Below, piece by piece: positions 1 to 7,814 of a DNA stretch of 42,180 nucleotides. The translations under genes and the position numbers were made by a program. The notes beneath the pieces were generated by a model. It was given only the letters and a program-made list of their open reading frames with translations, searched no databases and was not told the origin of the DNA. This DNA is from Streptomyces iakyrus (GTDB lineage: Bacteria > Actinomycetota > Actinomycetes > Streptomycetales > Streptomycetaceae). The stretch lies in contig NZ_JNXI01000039.1 in NCBI RefSeq assembly GCF_000717055.1, positions 1 to 42,180 on the forward strand, given 5' to 3'. The number at the start of each line of letters is the position of its first letter. Positions within the stretch are counted from its first letter, which is position 1.

Positions 1-54
1 CCGCTGAAACAGTTCCCACAGCCCGTCCGGAACCAGACGTCCCACCCACTCCAT
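1..54 (-). CDS. IS5-family transposase, N-terminal fragment cut by the window edge
   Basis: Read on the minus strand from ATG at 54, the frame gives MEWVGRLVPDGLWELFQR, the usual opening of an IS5-type transposase N-terminal domain (a variant of the LVPDELWELF motif). The rest of the gene lies outside the window, so it cannot be told whether the copy is intact. Confidence 0.6.
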   Translation of the reverse strand, partial: MEWVGRLVPDGLWELFQR

Positions 55-545
55 CACGGCAGACAGCCTAGTGATCAAGCCAGTTGAGACGACCTCTAAG
101 GAGCTGGCGGACCTCAAGGCGCTGAGCTTCATGCCGCCCCCCTTGCATCTGCGAGGCCCACATTCTGACAGTTACGGCGTCGCCCTGGTGCCGGGTCGGA
201 GTGGACGACGGGACCCAACCTCGGTCCTTGTCCGGCGGCGCTACCCCGGTGCGGCGTGGGCGCGGGAGCAGGTGGCCCCTCGACCGGCCTCACGGAACCG
301 GCTCCGTCGCGCCGACGGGCACCGGCCGAACGTCGCCGCGACGCTGGTGGCCGCGCGGTCGCCGCCCGCGCCCCGGCCAGGTGCCCGACCCCTCGCTCGC
401 GGCTAGCTGCTGCGCATCGACCATTCCGCCTGTTCCCAGCACGACGGCGACAGTGAACATGCGGCCTGTAGCCTACGATCGCCGCCCTGACCGCGTTGCC
501 GGAAGTCCATCGCACCGGCCTGGGCGATTTCCACCGGGACCCACC
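55..545. other. Intergenic stretch without a supported gene
   Basis: Between the transposase fragment and the nuclease gene, open frames exist on both strands. Their amino-acid content is Arg/Pro/Ala-rich with no recognisable domain, as expected for shadow frames in high-GC DNA. Just before the nuclease ATG a different frame reads a short Ala/Leu/Pro-rich stretch (roughly 475-540) that could be the remains of a lost signal or propeptide. Confidence 0.4.
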
Positions 546-1073
546 ATGACCCGCGACGGTTACACCCGCGAGGCGTTCAAGCACTGGAACTCCGGCGACG
601 ATCCGGCCGACGGCTGCTCCATCCGCAGCGAAGTCCTCATTCACGAAGTCGTGGAGCCTCCGGCCGTGGGCCCCAGGTGCCGGCTCACCGGCGGCAGCTG
701 GTGGTCGTACTACGACCAGATCATGGTGACGTCCGCCTCAGGCCTGGACATCGATCACATGGTGCCCCTGGCAGAGGCCTGGGACAGCGGCGCATCCGCG
801 TGGACGGTGCAGCGCCGGGAGGCCTACGCCAACGACCAGGGGGCCGAGACCAGTCTGGTTGCGGTCACCGCCCGCTCCAACCGCAGCAAGGCCGACCAGG
901 ACCCGGCCCAGTGGATGCCCCCGGCCGCAGAAGTCCACTGCCGGTACGCGGCAGAATGGACCGGTACGAAACTCCGCTGGAACCTGACCGTCCACAGCAC
1001 CGAACACGCCGCACTGAACGACCTCGCCTCCGTCTGCCCCGACCAGACCGTCACCTACACACCCGTCACCTGA
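546..1073 (+). CDS. HNH-type nuclease of the secreted GmrSD/DUF1524-like group, apparently without its signal peptide
   Basis: Predicted 175-residue nuclease. The catalytic core motif DIDHMVPLAEAWDSG lies at residues 68-82, and a second conserved stretch (RSNRSKADQDPAQW) at about 110-123. This is the arrangement of the small Streptomyces extracellular HNH/DUF1524 nucleases, which bind a metal through the DxDH region. Cys24, Cys45 and Cys132 could form disulfides. Family members normally carry an N-terminal signal peptide and a propeptide. Here the mature domain starts almost at the ATG (MTRDGYTREAFKHW), and the upstream in-frame extension is not signal-like, so the export signal may have been lost by a frameshift. 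The gene runs into the convergent downstream gene with an 8-bp 3' overlap. The family call is from motif recognition; the localisation is uncertain. Confidence 0.72.
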   Translation: MTRDGYTREAFKHWNSGDDPADGCSIRSEVLIHEVVEPPAVGPRCRLTGGSWWSYYDQIMVTSASGLDIDHMVPLAEAWDSGASAWTVQRREAYANDQGAETSLVAVTARSNRSKADQDPAQWMPPAAEVHCRYAAEWTGTKLRWNLTVHSTEHAALNDLASVCPDQTVTYTPVT

Positions 1074-1638
1074 CAGGTTCCGCCCTACCCGGCCGCCCCG
1101 GTTCGCTGCGCATGATGCGGAGGCGACGGATCACTGCCACGGTCGTGAGGCTCAGGCACAGCACGGAGAGGGCCGATGTTCCGTACGCCGGCAAATTCGC
1201 CGGCGGGTCCTCGACCCAAGCACGCGAGAGGACCCGGGCCGGCTGATGAGCGTCGTACGTGACGAGCATTGCCCCATCACGGTGGACGTCGGGATACATC
1301 CCGGCGTAGTCCGAGACCTTGACCTCTTCCCCGGCCCGAGGGCCGCTGATGAGGCGCACCTTGACGTACTTGGGGTTGGAGTCGACGGCTACGACGGTGG
1401 CAGCGGAAGTGACGCCCCTGGAACGCAGGTCCTCGGCCAGGGCGTGGGCCGGGAACCAGAAAGCTGCGGTCATACCGAGGCACAGCAGAGACATACCGAA
1501 CATCGTCAGGATCACGCGGCGTTGTGGGGGCTTCGGACGGGGCTTCCACTCTGCTGCCCTGCTGGCCGCCTGGCGTGCCCTGTCCACGTGCGGCGGCAGC
1601 TGATACCCGTTGGCCGGGCGCCACTTCTTCTTAGACAC
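1066..1638 (-). CDS. Two-TM membrane protein, DUF3592-like
   Basis: Predicted 190-residue protein from GTG at 1638 (VSKKKWRPANGY). A longer start at GTG 1671 is possible, but it adds an unnatural 11 residues and neither start has a good ribosome site. A basic, Pro-rich N-terminus precedes a first hydrophobic helix (VILTMFGMSLLCLGMTAAFWF). Then comes an approximately 80-residue exposed domain with a beta-rich pattern (VTSAATVVAVDSNPKYVKVRL) and a second helix near the C-terminus (SALSVLCLSLTTVAVI). This TM/beta-domain/TM layout with a TYDAHQPARVL motif is typical of DUF3592-type proteins, whose function is not established. It is convergent with the nuclease gene. Confidence 0.65.
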   Translation of the reverse strand: MSKKKWRPANGYQLPPHVDRARQAASRAAEWKPRPKPPQRRVILTMFGMSLLCLGMTAAFWFPAHALAEDLRSRGVTSAATVVAVDSNPKYVKVRLISGPRAGEEVKVSDYAGMYPDVHRDGAMLVTYDAHQPARVLSRAWVEDPPANLPAYGTSALSVLCLSLTTVAVIRRLRIMRSEPGRPGRAEPVR

Positions 1639-1777
1639 AGTTGCGCACTCTCGTGAGGACCATACGCTCACCGTATTCGACCTGGTGGATCGTGGATGAA
1701 GGGGTCCTGGAGCGGCTCCCGGGGGGTGACGTAGGTACGCAGAGGCACCTCACCCCGCCCCGACCTGGGTTGTCTAC

Positions 1778-2011
1778 ATGCGTCGAAGACGCAGGACGGC
1801 GGAAGCGGCACCGAGTGCGGCGATCGCCGTGACCACGGTGCCAGCCGGGCGGATCGAGCAGTACGGGCCTCCCACGCCGTGCCGGCCGGGTCCTGGCTAT
1901 GAGGCGTGGCGATGGCGGCCGGGCAGGCCGCGGTTCGAGCAGCAGGCCGCCCTGGAGGGCTGCGACTTCAACGCCTCCCCGACGCTGTCCGCCGCCCGGA
2001 TGCGCGACTGA
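1778..2011 (+). pseudogene. Possible remnant of an IS21-type helper (IstB-like) or other gene fragment
   Basis: The last part of this frame (about 1930-2010) reads RFEQQAALEGCDFNASPTL, which loosely resembles the stretch of IstB-type helper ATPases around LEGFDF. No Walker motifs are present and the frame stops immediately afterwards. It sits in a region 1639-2147 that holds nothing else I recognise. This is a weak resemblance only. Confidence 0.2.
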
Positions 2012-2147
2012 CCGAGAAGTGGCCGCTCCTTGCACCCTCGGACCGGGCTGGCGCCCGCGGCTAGTGCTGTGACCGGGAACGTTCGCCGGGTTGGTGGTTG
2101 GGGCGGTTGGATGGGCGGTGACGTCGGTTCCGACCGCTGGAGGTGTG

Positions 2148-2561
2148 GTGGCTGAGCCTGTGCGGGTGCGCAGACTGACCGATCAGGAAGGGCAGAAACT
2201 GCAGCAGATCGTGCGCCGGGGAAGTACCAGCTCGGTGCGCTACCGACGGGCGATGATGTTGCTGGCGTCCGCCGGCGGAAACCGCGTCCCGGTGATCGCC
2301 CAGCTGGTCCAGGCCGACGAGGACACCGTCCGGGATGTGATCCACCGGTTCAACGAGATCGGCCTGGCCTGTCTGGACCCTCGATGGGCGGAAGGCCGTC
2401 CCCGCCTGCTCACCCCTGACGACGAGGACTTCGTCGTCCAGACGGCCACCACCCGCCCCACAAACTCAGTCAGCCCTTCACCCGCTGGTCGATCCGCAAA
2501 CTCGCCGCCTACCTGCGCCGTGTGCACGGGCGTGTCATCCGCATCGGCCGGGAAGCCTTAG
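2148..2561 (+). pseudogene. IS630-family transposase, N-terminal third, frameshifted and truncated by another IS
   Basis: From GTG 2148 (GGAG five bases upstream) the frame encodes the IS630 helix-turn-helix region (RVRRLTDQEGQKLQ, SVRYRRAMMLLASAGG, VIHRFNEIGLACLDPRW, GRPRLL). After about 2458 the homologous reading moves to another frame (QPFTRWSIRKLAAYLRRVHG, VIRIGREAL), which shows a single-base indel. Homology stops at base 2561, exactly where the next element's terminal repeat begins. The catalytic DDE domain is missing, and it is not found beyond the right end of the inserted element, so the target gene lost its 3' part. Confidence 0.8.
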
Positions 2562-2593
2562 TGGCTGTTGTCGTTCCGAATCTGAGGGCGGCG
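2562..2593 (+). repeat. Left terminal inverted repeat of the IS5-family element
   Basis: It starts TGGCTGTTGTCGTTCCGA and continues through a TCTGAGGG block. It matches the inverted right end over about 30 bases with a few differences. Confidence 0.8.
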
Positions 2594-2672
2594 CTTTCGC
2601 TGGTCAGGCGTAGGGCGGGTGATTTGGTGGGAGTGGTGGCGTGTCGTGTCGTCGCTCCCCGGGAGGTTGCAG

Positions 2673-3209
2673 ATGCCGTCGGTCGTCGGACTGCTGGAAC
2701 AGCACGAACTCGCCGCGCGCCGTCGAGTCGACGGGTTGCGTGAGGAAGCCGATCGCATCCAGGCTGAACTGGCCGCGGCCGAGCAGGAATGGCAGGAGTG
2801 GGCGATCGCCCGCAGGCGGGTGGGCACCGTCCTGGCTTCGGACAACGGCAACATCGCTGATCAAGAGGCCGCCCATGGCCCACCGGACTCGGACACGCGC
2901 TCGGCGTCCGGGCAGGCGGCGAAACCGAAGTCGCAGGTGCCGGTGTGGCGGGAGGGGATGGCCTGGTCGGTGCTGTCGGCTGACTATCAGCGCATCCTCA
3001 CTGCGCTCGCGGACCGGCACCGGCTCGATCAAGGTCCGCTGACCTGCCAGGAGTTGGCTGTGATGTTCGGCCTGGACGCGTTGCCGGCCAAGGTGGAGGC
3101 GCTGCGATCGAAGGCGAAACGCCTGGTCGCGCGGGGCTGGCTGGCCGAGCGGCAGCCGGGCCGGTTCACCCTCGCCCAAGGTGTGGCCGGGCAAGACGGT
3201 GCGTCATGA
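2673..3209 (+). CDS. IS-borne accessory protein, coiled coil plus winged-helix-like C-terminus
   Basis: Predicted 178-residue protein from ATG 2673, preceded by GGGAGG at the right distance, so the start is well supported. Residues 1-45 are an acidic, heptad-like helix (LLEQHELAARRRVDGLREEA and following). Residues about 50-85 form a variable linker. The C-terminal 85 residues (WREGMAWSVLSADYQRILTAL, then LTCQELAVMFG, ALPAKVEALRSKAKRLVARGWL) read like a winged-helix or other DNA-binding fold. Similar proteins occur beside IS5-type transposases in Streptomyces and are usually annotated as hypothetical. Its 3' end overlaps the convergent transposase by 44 bp. A role in regulating or targeting transposition is my inference. 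Confidence 0.7.
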   Translation: MPSVVGLLEQHELAARRRVDGLREEADRIQAELAAAEQEWQEWAIARRRVGTVLASDNGNIADQEAAHGPPDSDTRSASGQAAKPKSQVPVWREGMAWSVLSADYQRILTALADRHRLDQGPLTCQELAVMFGLDALPAKVEALRSKAKRLVARGWLAERQPGRFTLAQGVAGQDGAS

Positions 3210-4083
3210 GCAGGGTCATCGACCAGTAGACCATCGCCTCGGCGCTGGCGGTGCGGCGTTCGAAGTCGCGCACCAGACGGCGGGTGCGCATCAGGTGGGC
3301 GAAGAACCGCTCGACGATCCACCGCTTGGGCAGCACCACAAAGCCGCGCATGTCGTCGCTGCGTTTCACGATCGCCAGGACCAGCGCGGGCGTGGTGAGG
3401 CAGTGGGCGACGAGGCTGCCGGTGTAGCCGCCGTCGGCCCAGACCAGTTCCAGCCGGTGGTGCACGTCGGCGACCTGCCCGAGCAGTTCCTGGGCCGCGA
3501 TGCGGTCGCCGGTGTCCGCGGCGGTGACCATCACGCCCAGCAGCAGACCGAGCGTGTCGACCACGACGTGCCGCTTGCGGCCGTTGATGAGTTTGCCGCC
3601 GTCGAAGCCGCGGCTGTCCGTGGCGACGACAGCGTCCGCCTTGACCGACTGCGAGTCGATCACACCAGCCGTCGGTGCCGCGTCGCGGCCCAGCGTTTCG
3701 CGGACCTGCCCGCGCAGCCGGTCGTGGAACTCCTTGACCAGGCCATGGTCGCGCCAGCGGCGGAAGAACGCATACACCCGGTCCCACGGCGGGAAGTCGA
3801 CCGGCATGCCGCGCCACTTGATTCCGTTGTCGACGAGGTAGCCGATCGCGTCCAGCATCACGCGGTGGCAGTACGCCTCCGGCTGCCCGCCCCGCCCGCG
3901 CAGCCAGGCCGGCACCGGCAGCAGCGGCCGGACCACGGCCCACTCCGCGTCCGTCATGTCCGACGGATACCGCCGAACACGTTCCGGGTGATCGGCTGCA
4001 TTTCCGAACCGGTGGGCGAGACAATCACACGTCGGAGACGCCGAGTTGAACTCCACCGGCGCGAACACGTACAACTGCGGCAA
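3166..4083 (-). CDS. IS5-family DDE transposase (apparently intact)
   Basis: Up to 305 residues. The domain begins at RRYPSDMTDAEWAVVRPLLP (N-terminal DUF4096-like region), followed by IGYLVDNGIKWRGMPVDFPPW. The RNase-H-like catalytic core has DDE candidates in GVIDSQSVKA (first Asp), VWADGGYTG (second Asp) and KRWIVERFFAHL (Glu). No internal stop or frameshift is seen, so this is the only copy in the window likely to be active. The start is uncertain: the first possible codon is TTG at 4083, GTG codons follow, and the first ATG is at 3957 (MTDAEW), which would remove residues usually present in the family. Confidence 0.85.
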   Translation of the reverse strand: MPQLYVFAPVEFNSASPTCDCLAHRFGNAADHPERVRRYPSDMTDAEWAVVRPLLPVPAWLRGRGGQPEAYCHRVMLDAIGYLVDNGIKWRGMPVDFPPWDRVYAFFRRWRDHGLVKEFHDRLRGQVRETLGRDAAPTAGVIDSQSVKADAVVATDSRGFDGGKLINGRKRHVVVDTLGLLLGVMVTAADTGDRIAAQELLGQVADVHHRLELVWADGGYTGSLVAHCLTTPALVLAIVKRSDDMRGFVVLPKRWIVERFFAHLMRTRRLVRDFERRTASAEAMVYWSMTLLMTHRLARPHLGRG

Positions 4084-4176
4084 CAGGGCCTCCTGGATCT
4101 CGGTTGGCTCCGCAACCCCGAGCTGCCAAGAGGCCCTTCATGCCCGCGGCCGGTGCCGATCATCCGATCGTTCGAC

Positions 4177-4208
4177 GCCACCCCTCAAGATCGGAACGAC
4201 AACAGCCA
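4177..4208 (-). repeat. Right terminal inverted repeat of the IS5-family element
   Basis: Read from 4208 backward it starts TGGCTGTTGTCGTTCCGA, as at 2562. A diverged copy of the same end lies at about 8770-8808. Confidence 0.8.
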
Positions 4209-4266
4209 CTGAGCGACAAGTGTTGGCGGATCCCGTCGACAAAACCAGGGGCCAGGGCCGCGGTGG

Positions 4267-4851
4267 CTACCAGGCGGTCCTGACCGTGCTGTAGGAGGTA
4301 CGGCAGGTGGCGTCGGACGCCGTAGCGGAAAGCTCATTCATGGCCTCGGTCCACACCTTCTTGACCACCTTGTCCAGGCCCCGGGCCGCCGCGGGGATGT
4401 TCGGAGAGAACTTCCTGGCCGTTCCCACCGTGGCGACGGTGAACTTGTTACACACCGGCAGGGCGGCGTTGCGGTAGCGGTTGTCGAGTTCACCCGTCAC
4501 GGCGGAGCTGTTGGCGGTGGCCCAGCTGTTCCACGCCGCACAGGCAGGCCGAGTGAGTTCGGCCCGCTCGGTCTCGGTCAGACTGCCCAGAGCGGCGACA
4601 GCGGCGTTCGAGAACTCGTCCGGGATGGCGTAGCGGGTGGTGGCGAACTGATCCCCTGTTTTGAAGATCGCTTCCTGGCAGGCGAACGGCAGCGAAGCCG
4701 CTTGCGCAAGGGCGGCCAGGAGCGGAGGGGACTTCACACTCCGAGCGGCCGGGGTCTCCTCCTGAGGGATGACAGTCACCGCCACCACCAGGACACCGGC
4801 AGCCCCGGCCACGGCCACGGCAGAGCGCTTGAGAGTGCGGGAGGTGTTCAT
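4267..4851 (-). CDS. Small secreted protein of unknown function, last gene of the isoprenoid block
   Basis: Predicted 194 residues from ATG 4851. AGGAGG sits nine bases upstream, which fixes this start over longer frames. The N-terminus (MNTSRTLKRSAVAVAGAAGVLVVAVTVIP) is a signal peptide or anchor. The mature part has four cysteines and is mostly helical (EFSNAAVAALGSLTETERAEL, RPACAAWNSWATANSS, LDKVVKKVWTEAMNEL). I do not recognise the family. It lies 105 bp downstream of the polyprenyl synthase gene on the same strand, so co-transcription is possible but unproven. A role in handling the exported product would be inference only. Confidence 0.7.
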   Translation of the reverse strand: MNTSRTLKRSAVAVAGAAGVLVVAVTVIPQEETPAARSVKSPPLLAALAQAASLPFACQEAIFKTGDQFATTRYAIPDEFSNAAVAALGSLTETERAELTRPACAAWNSWATANSSAVTGELDNRYRNAALPVCNKFTVATVGTARKFSPNIPAAARGLDKVVKKVWTEAMNELSATASDATCRTSYSTVRTAW

Positions 4852-4956
4852 GAGCGCGGGCCTCCTGTACGTGAGGGCTGAGCGGCCAGCCCGGTGCAGA
4901 CCAGGAGCGGGGGCTGGAAACGGAGCATCAGCCACCGCGCCCGTCCCCGGCCGTAC

Positions 4957-5931
4957 TCAGCGCTGACGGTCGGCTGCTGAGGTGGCCAGTTCGGCGAGGC
5001 GCAGGGCGCCCGGCAGGCCGGTGAGTGCAACGTGTGCTCGTTCGGCGCGGGAAGATGCCATCTGGGCCGCCTTGGTGAGGGCGCCGGTGCGTGTCAGCAC
5101 GGCGAGGATGTCTCGGTGTGCGGTGACGGGATCGATGTCGCCGTGGAATACGGTGGTCAGGCGGTCGCGGTCGGCTTTGTCGGCCACTTCGTAGGCGAGC
5201 AGGACGGGCAGGGTGGGCTGCAGGTTGGCGACGTCGCTGATGGCTGTCTTGCCGGTGATCTGGTCTTCGGCGGTGTAGGGGAGCAGGTCGTCACGGATCT
5301 GGAAGGCCATGCCGAGGTGTTCTCCGTATGTGCGGAGGGCCCGGTCCTGCTCCGGGGTTGCTCCGGCCAGGATGGCGCCGGCCTGGCAGGCGGCACCGGT
5401 CAGCGCGGAGGTCTTGGCTTGCATGACGTTCAGGACGGTCGGTACCCCGCAGGTCAGGTCGCCGCGGATCTCGGTTTCGCGCATGATGCCCTGGCACATG
5501 TGGCGCAGCGCCTCGACGGTGACGCGTGCGGCGTGCAGTACGCGCTCGGCGGGGCCGCCACTGAGCAGGGCCGCGATTCCGGCCATCGACAGTCCGTCGC
5601 CTGCTACCAGAGCCTCGGCGATACCGTACTGCTGGGCGGTGGAGGCCCGCCCGCGGCGTACCGGGTCCTGATCGACGATGTCGTCGTGGATGAGGCTCGC
5701 GACGTGCAGGCATTCGATGCCGGCGGCGAAGGCCAGCACCTGGTCGGCGGTGCCGCCGACGGCTTTGGCCGACTCCATGCACAGGATGGGGCGCAGGAGC
5801 TTGCCCGGCGGGAACAGAGCGTCCAGGCAGGCCAGCTCCAGCAGGCTGTCGCCGCTGCCCACCCAGCGCAGCAACTCGGCCTCCAAGAGCGGAATGTGCG
5901 TGCCGTCGGCTGAGGTCACGGCTACGGACAT
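4957..5931 (-). CDS. Trans-isoprenyl diphosphate synthase (GGPP or similar), altered second Asp motif
   Basis: A 324-residue all-helical prenyl elongase that would condense IPP with allylic diphosphates in the cytoplasm. The first Asp-rich motif is HDDIVD at residues 82-87, followed by RRGR. The substrate region KLLRPIL is at 44-50. The second Asp-rich motif reads QIRDDLLPYTAEDQITGK from residue 211: the usual DDxxD has Pro at the last position, with Glu/Asp displaced by four residues. Small residues (Ala78, Ser79) at the positions four and five before the first motif favour a C20 or longer product; this chain-length rule is established, its application here is inferred. The gene follows the squalene/phytoene-synthase-like gene by 18 bp on the same strand. 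Confidence 0.88.
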   Translation of the reverse strand: MSVAVTSADGTHIPLLEAELLRWVGSGDSLLELACLDALFPPGKLLRPILCMESAKAVGGTADQVLAFAAGIECLHVASLIHDDIVDQDPVRRGRASTAQQYGIAEALVAGDGLSMAGIAALLSGGPAERVLHAARVTVEALRHMCQGIMRETEIRGDLTCGVPTVLNVMQAKTSALTGAACQAGAILAGATPEQDRALRTYGEHLGMAFQIRDDLLPYTAEDQITGKTAISDVANLQPTLPVLLAYEVADKADRDRLTTVFHGDIDPVTAHRDILAVLTRTGALTKAAQMASSRAERAHVALTGLPGALRLAELATSAADRQR

Positions 5932-5949
5932 GACGAGTCCTCTCGATGG

Positions 5950-6858
5950 TCAGCAGGGGATGACGGCGCGCATGACGGGGCGCCACAGGTTGAGGAAGGG
6001 GCGCGTAGGCGGTTTGACCGGCCGATGTAGCACGTCCTGGCCTGCGTCCACCGCAGCGGCCACGAGCAGCCGGAGATGCTCGCCCACTGCGTGGGTGAAC
6101 GGGCTGACGGGGCTGTGTTCCAGTTCAGCGGCCAGGGCGGGCAGCCGGTCAGTGACGCGCGCGGCCTCGAACGCGATGAGGTCGGACATAGCGGGTGTCC
6201 ACTGTTTGGCCTTGAGGTCCGCAGGAGCTACTTCAAACCGGTCGAGATCTTCCAGCGGCAGGTAGAGACGACCGTCGTCAAGGTCTTCTGACAGGTCACA
6301 CAGCACGTCGGTTACCTGGCAGAGCACGGAGAGCTGGCGTACCAGTGGCTCCACTTCCACCAATTCGGTGGCTGTCGTCGTCCTTAACAGGCTGGCCCAG
6401 CCAAAGGTGTTCAATTGCTCAGCCCACTGGCTCAATTCCTCGAAGGTGGCGAAGTCACGGAAGTCGACATCGCGCTGCATCGCGGTGAACATGTCCTGAA
6501 TTCGTGACAGCGGCATGCCGAAGGTCTGGTAGGTGTGCACGAGGGCATGCAGGACAGGGTCGTGCGAGCTACCGACGGCGAAGGCCGCACTGGTGGCCTC
6601 CGCGAAGGCGGCGAGTCGGCGCTGACGGTCCTCGACCGGGCCGCTATCCGCGTAGGCGTCGGCACGAGACGCGTGTGCGTCTGATGCCATCATGTGAGGC
6701 CGAGCCGCTGCGGGAAGGGCGCGCGACGCCAGCCACGACATCTGCCAGCGGATGATCCCTCCGTCGTTATTGGCCAGCACGCGCGAGCACACGGTGTAAC
6801 AGTGCCGAAGGACGGGATCGGTGATACCCGCCGCGTCCAGCCATCGCCTTACCAGCAT
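5950..6858 (-). CDS. Squalene/phytoene synthase family protein (trans head-to-head prenyltransferase)
   Basis: Predicted 302 residues from ATG 6858; the upstream in-frame extension contains no better start. It has the family pattern of two DxxxD motifs: DAYAD at residues 67-71, inside MASDAHASRADAYADSG, and DVLCD at 184-188, followed by LSEDLDDGRLYLPLEDLDRF, the classic segment of squalene and phytoene synthases. The first motif has lost the doubled Asp common in this family, and the second lacks the usual Asn-Leu-x-Arg context. The known reaction joins two allylic diphosphates (FPP or GGPP) through a cyclopropyl intermediate. The neighbouring prenyl synthase would supply the substrate. No phytoene desaturase, cyclase or hpn gene is nearby, so this is not an ordinary carotenoid or hopanoid operon. 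Confidence 0.85.
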   Translation of the reverse strand: MLVRRWLDAAGITDPVLRHCYTVCSRVLANNDGGIIRWQMSWLASRALPAAARPHMMASDAHASRADAYADSGPVEDRQRRLAAFAEATSAAFAVGSSHDPVLHALVHTYQTFGMPLSRIQDMFTAMQRDVDFRDFATFEELSQWAEQLNTFGWASLLRTTTATELVEVEPLVRQLSVLCQVTDVLCDLSEDLDDGRLYLPLEDLDRFEVAPADLKAKQWTPAMSDLIAFEAARVTDRLPALAAELEHSPVSPFTHAVGEHLRLLVAAAVDAGQDVLHRPVKPPTRPFLNLWRPVMRAVIPC

Positions 6859-6971
6859 CTGTGAACTCTTTCTAGTCAACCGGCTCGGTTCCAGGGCCGG
6901 GGCTTCGCTCTGCGATGAGGACGCAACCGTCTGTCGTAAGGGGTCTGCGAGCCGTCGCGCCAGGATGTTGC

Positions 6972-7814
6972 TCAACGGGGCGTCGACGTGGCCCGGGCCG
7001 GGCGCGCATGTTGCCGGCGCCTGGGCGGCCACGGCATATAAAAGGATCGTCTTGCGGTCAAGGCGTCCTTGGTGCGGCGGTGGAAGGCGAGCAGGCCCAG
7101 GAACGCGGCGCCGGCGAACCACAAGAACTGAACGGCCAGATCACCGGGCAGCCACTCGCGGGTGAAACCCGCAGCTGAGGCGGCCTGCATGGTGCCGTAG
7201 GTAGGCAGGAACCGCACGACCTGGCTTCCGGCACCGCCGCCGGCCAGCGGATTTTGAAGACCGACATCTACGAGGCTGGTCATGATCAGGGCGAACATGC
7301 CCTCCACCTCCCGGCGCAGCAGCGAGCCGAAGACGACGCCGAGCGCCCCGTAGGTCATCGCTCCGCAGAACAAGGCAGCGGCGAGCAGCAGTGGCTGGCG
7401 AGGGCTCCAGGCCGCGCAGATCACCGCGGTGGCATAGGCGGCGATGGCGCCGGAGGCCAGGGTGAGCGAGGTGGTCTTGGCCAGGACGAGGTGGATGCGG
7501 GGGTAGCCGGCCAAGGCGAGGCGGCGGTCGAAGCGCCCGCCGTTGAACGTGACGGCGAACATCATGAACCCGGTGATGAGGGTGACGGCGTTGATGGCGC
7601 CGGTGATCTGCGTGATCTGGTTGCCGGCCGGTGCCAGGAGCTGGCCGGCTGCCCGCAGGCGGAAGGTCAGGTGCCTGCTGGGGATGACGGCGTACGCCAG
7701 GCTGATCCAGCAGGGGATGAACACGGCGACCAGGACCATGGCGAGCCTGTTCCGGGCGTGTTCGACCAGGTCGAAGCGGACTGCTGTGACGAACAGGTTC
7801 AGGTGCCGCCTCAC
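6972..7814 (-). CDS. ABC-2 type exporter, permease subunit
   Basis: A 280-residue integral membrane protein with about six hydrophobic segments (for example AMVLVAVFIPCWISLAYAVI, INAVTLITGFMMFAVTF, LASGAIAAYATAVICAAW, LLLAAALFCGAMTYGALGVV, LAVQFLWFAGAAFLGLLAF). An amphipathic N-terminus and a basic C-terminal tail are typical of ABC-2 permeases. Its start overlaps the stop of the ATPase gene by 4 bp, so the two are translationally coupled subunits of one exporter. Gene order ATPase, permease, squalene/phytoene-synthase-like enzyme and prenyl synthase suggests export of an isoprenoid product, or immunity to it. There is a 113-bp gap before the next gene. Confidence 0.8.
   Translation of the reverse strand: MRRHLNLFVTAVRFDLVEHARNRLAMVLVAVFIPCWISLAYAVIPSRHLTFRLRAAGQLLAPAGNQITQITGAINAVTLITGFMMFAVTFNGGRFDRRLALAGYPRIHLVLAKTTSLTLASGAIAAYATAVICAAWSPRQPLLLAAALFCGAMTYGALGVVFGSLLRREVEGMFALIMTSLVDVGLQNPLAGGGAGSQVVRFLPTYGTMQAASAAGFTREWLPGDLAVQFLWFAGAAFLGLLAFHRRTKDALTARRSFYMPWPPRRRQHARPARATSTPR

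Larger units (their letters stand above)
2562..4208. mobile_element. IS5-family insertion sequence with an accessory gene, inserted in an IS630 relic
   Basis: A 1647-bp element bounded by near-perfect inverted repeats that begin TGGCTGTTGTCGTTCCGA. It carries a minus-strand DDE transposase and a plus-strand accessory gene that converge and overlap. The left end interrupts an IS630 transposase relic. The right flank (from 4209) is not the continuation of that gene, so a deletion followed insertion. Left flank CTTAG and right flank CTGAG are similar but not identical, so no reliable target duplication can be claimed. Confidence 0.8.

Noticed and set aside
1185..1215. GCCGGC-n6-GCCGGC hairpin within the DUF3592-like gene
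   Set aside because: It lies inside codons and is explained by GC-rich Ala/Pro/Gly codon use; nothing suggests a regulatory role.
3181..4212. A 343-codon plus-strand frame opposite the IS5 transposase
   Set aside because: It is the reverse shadow of the transposase; the accessory gene ends at 3209 in a different context.
2557..4213. CTNAG target-site duplication of the IS at 2562-4208 (CTTAG left, CTGAG right)
   Set aside because: The two flanks differ and the right flank is not the continuation of the interrupted gene. CTGAG also follows the related end at 8808, so it may be part of the IS end.
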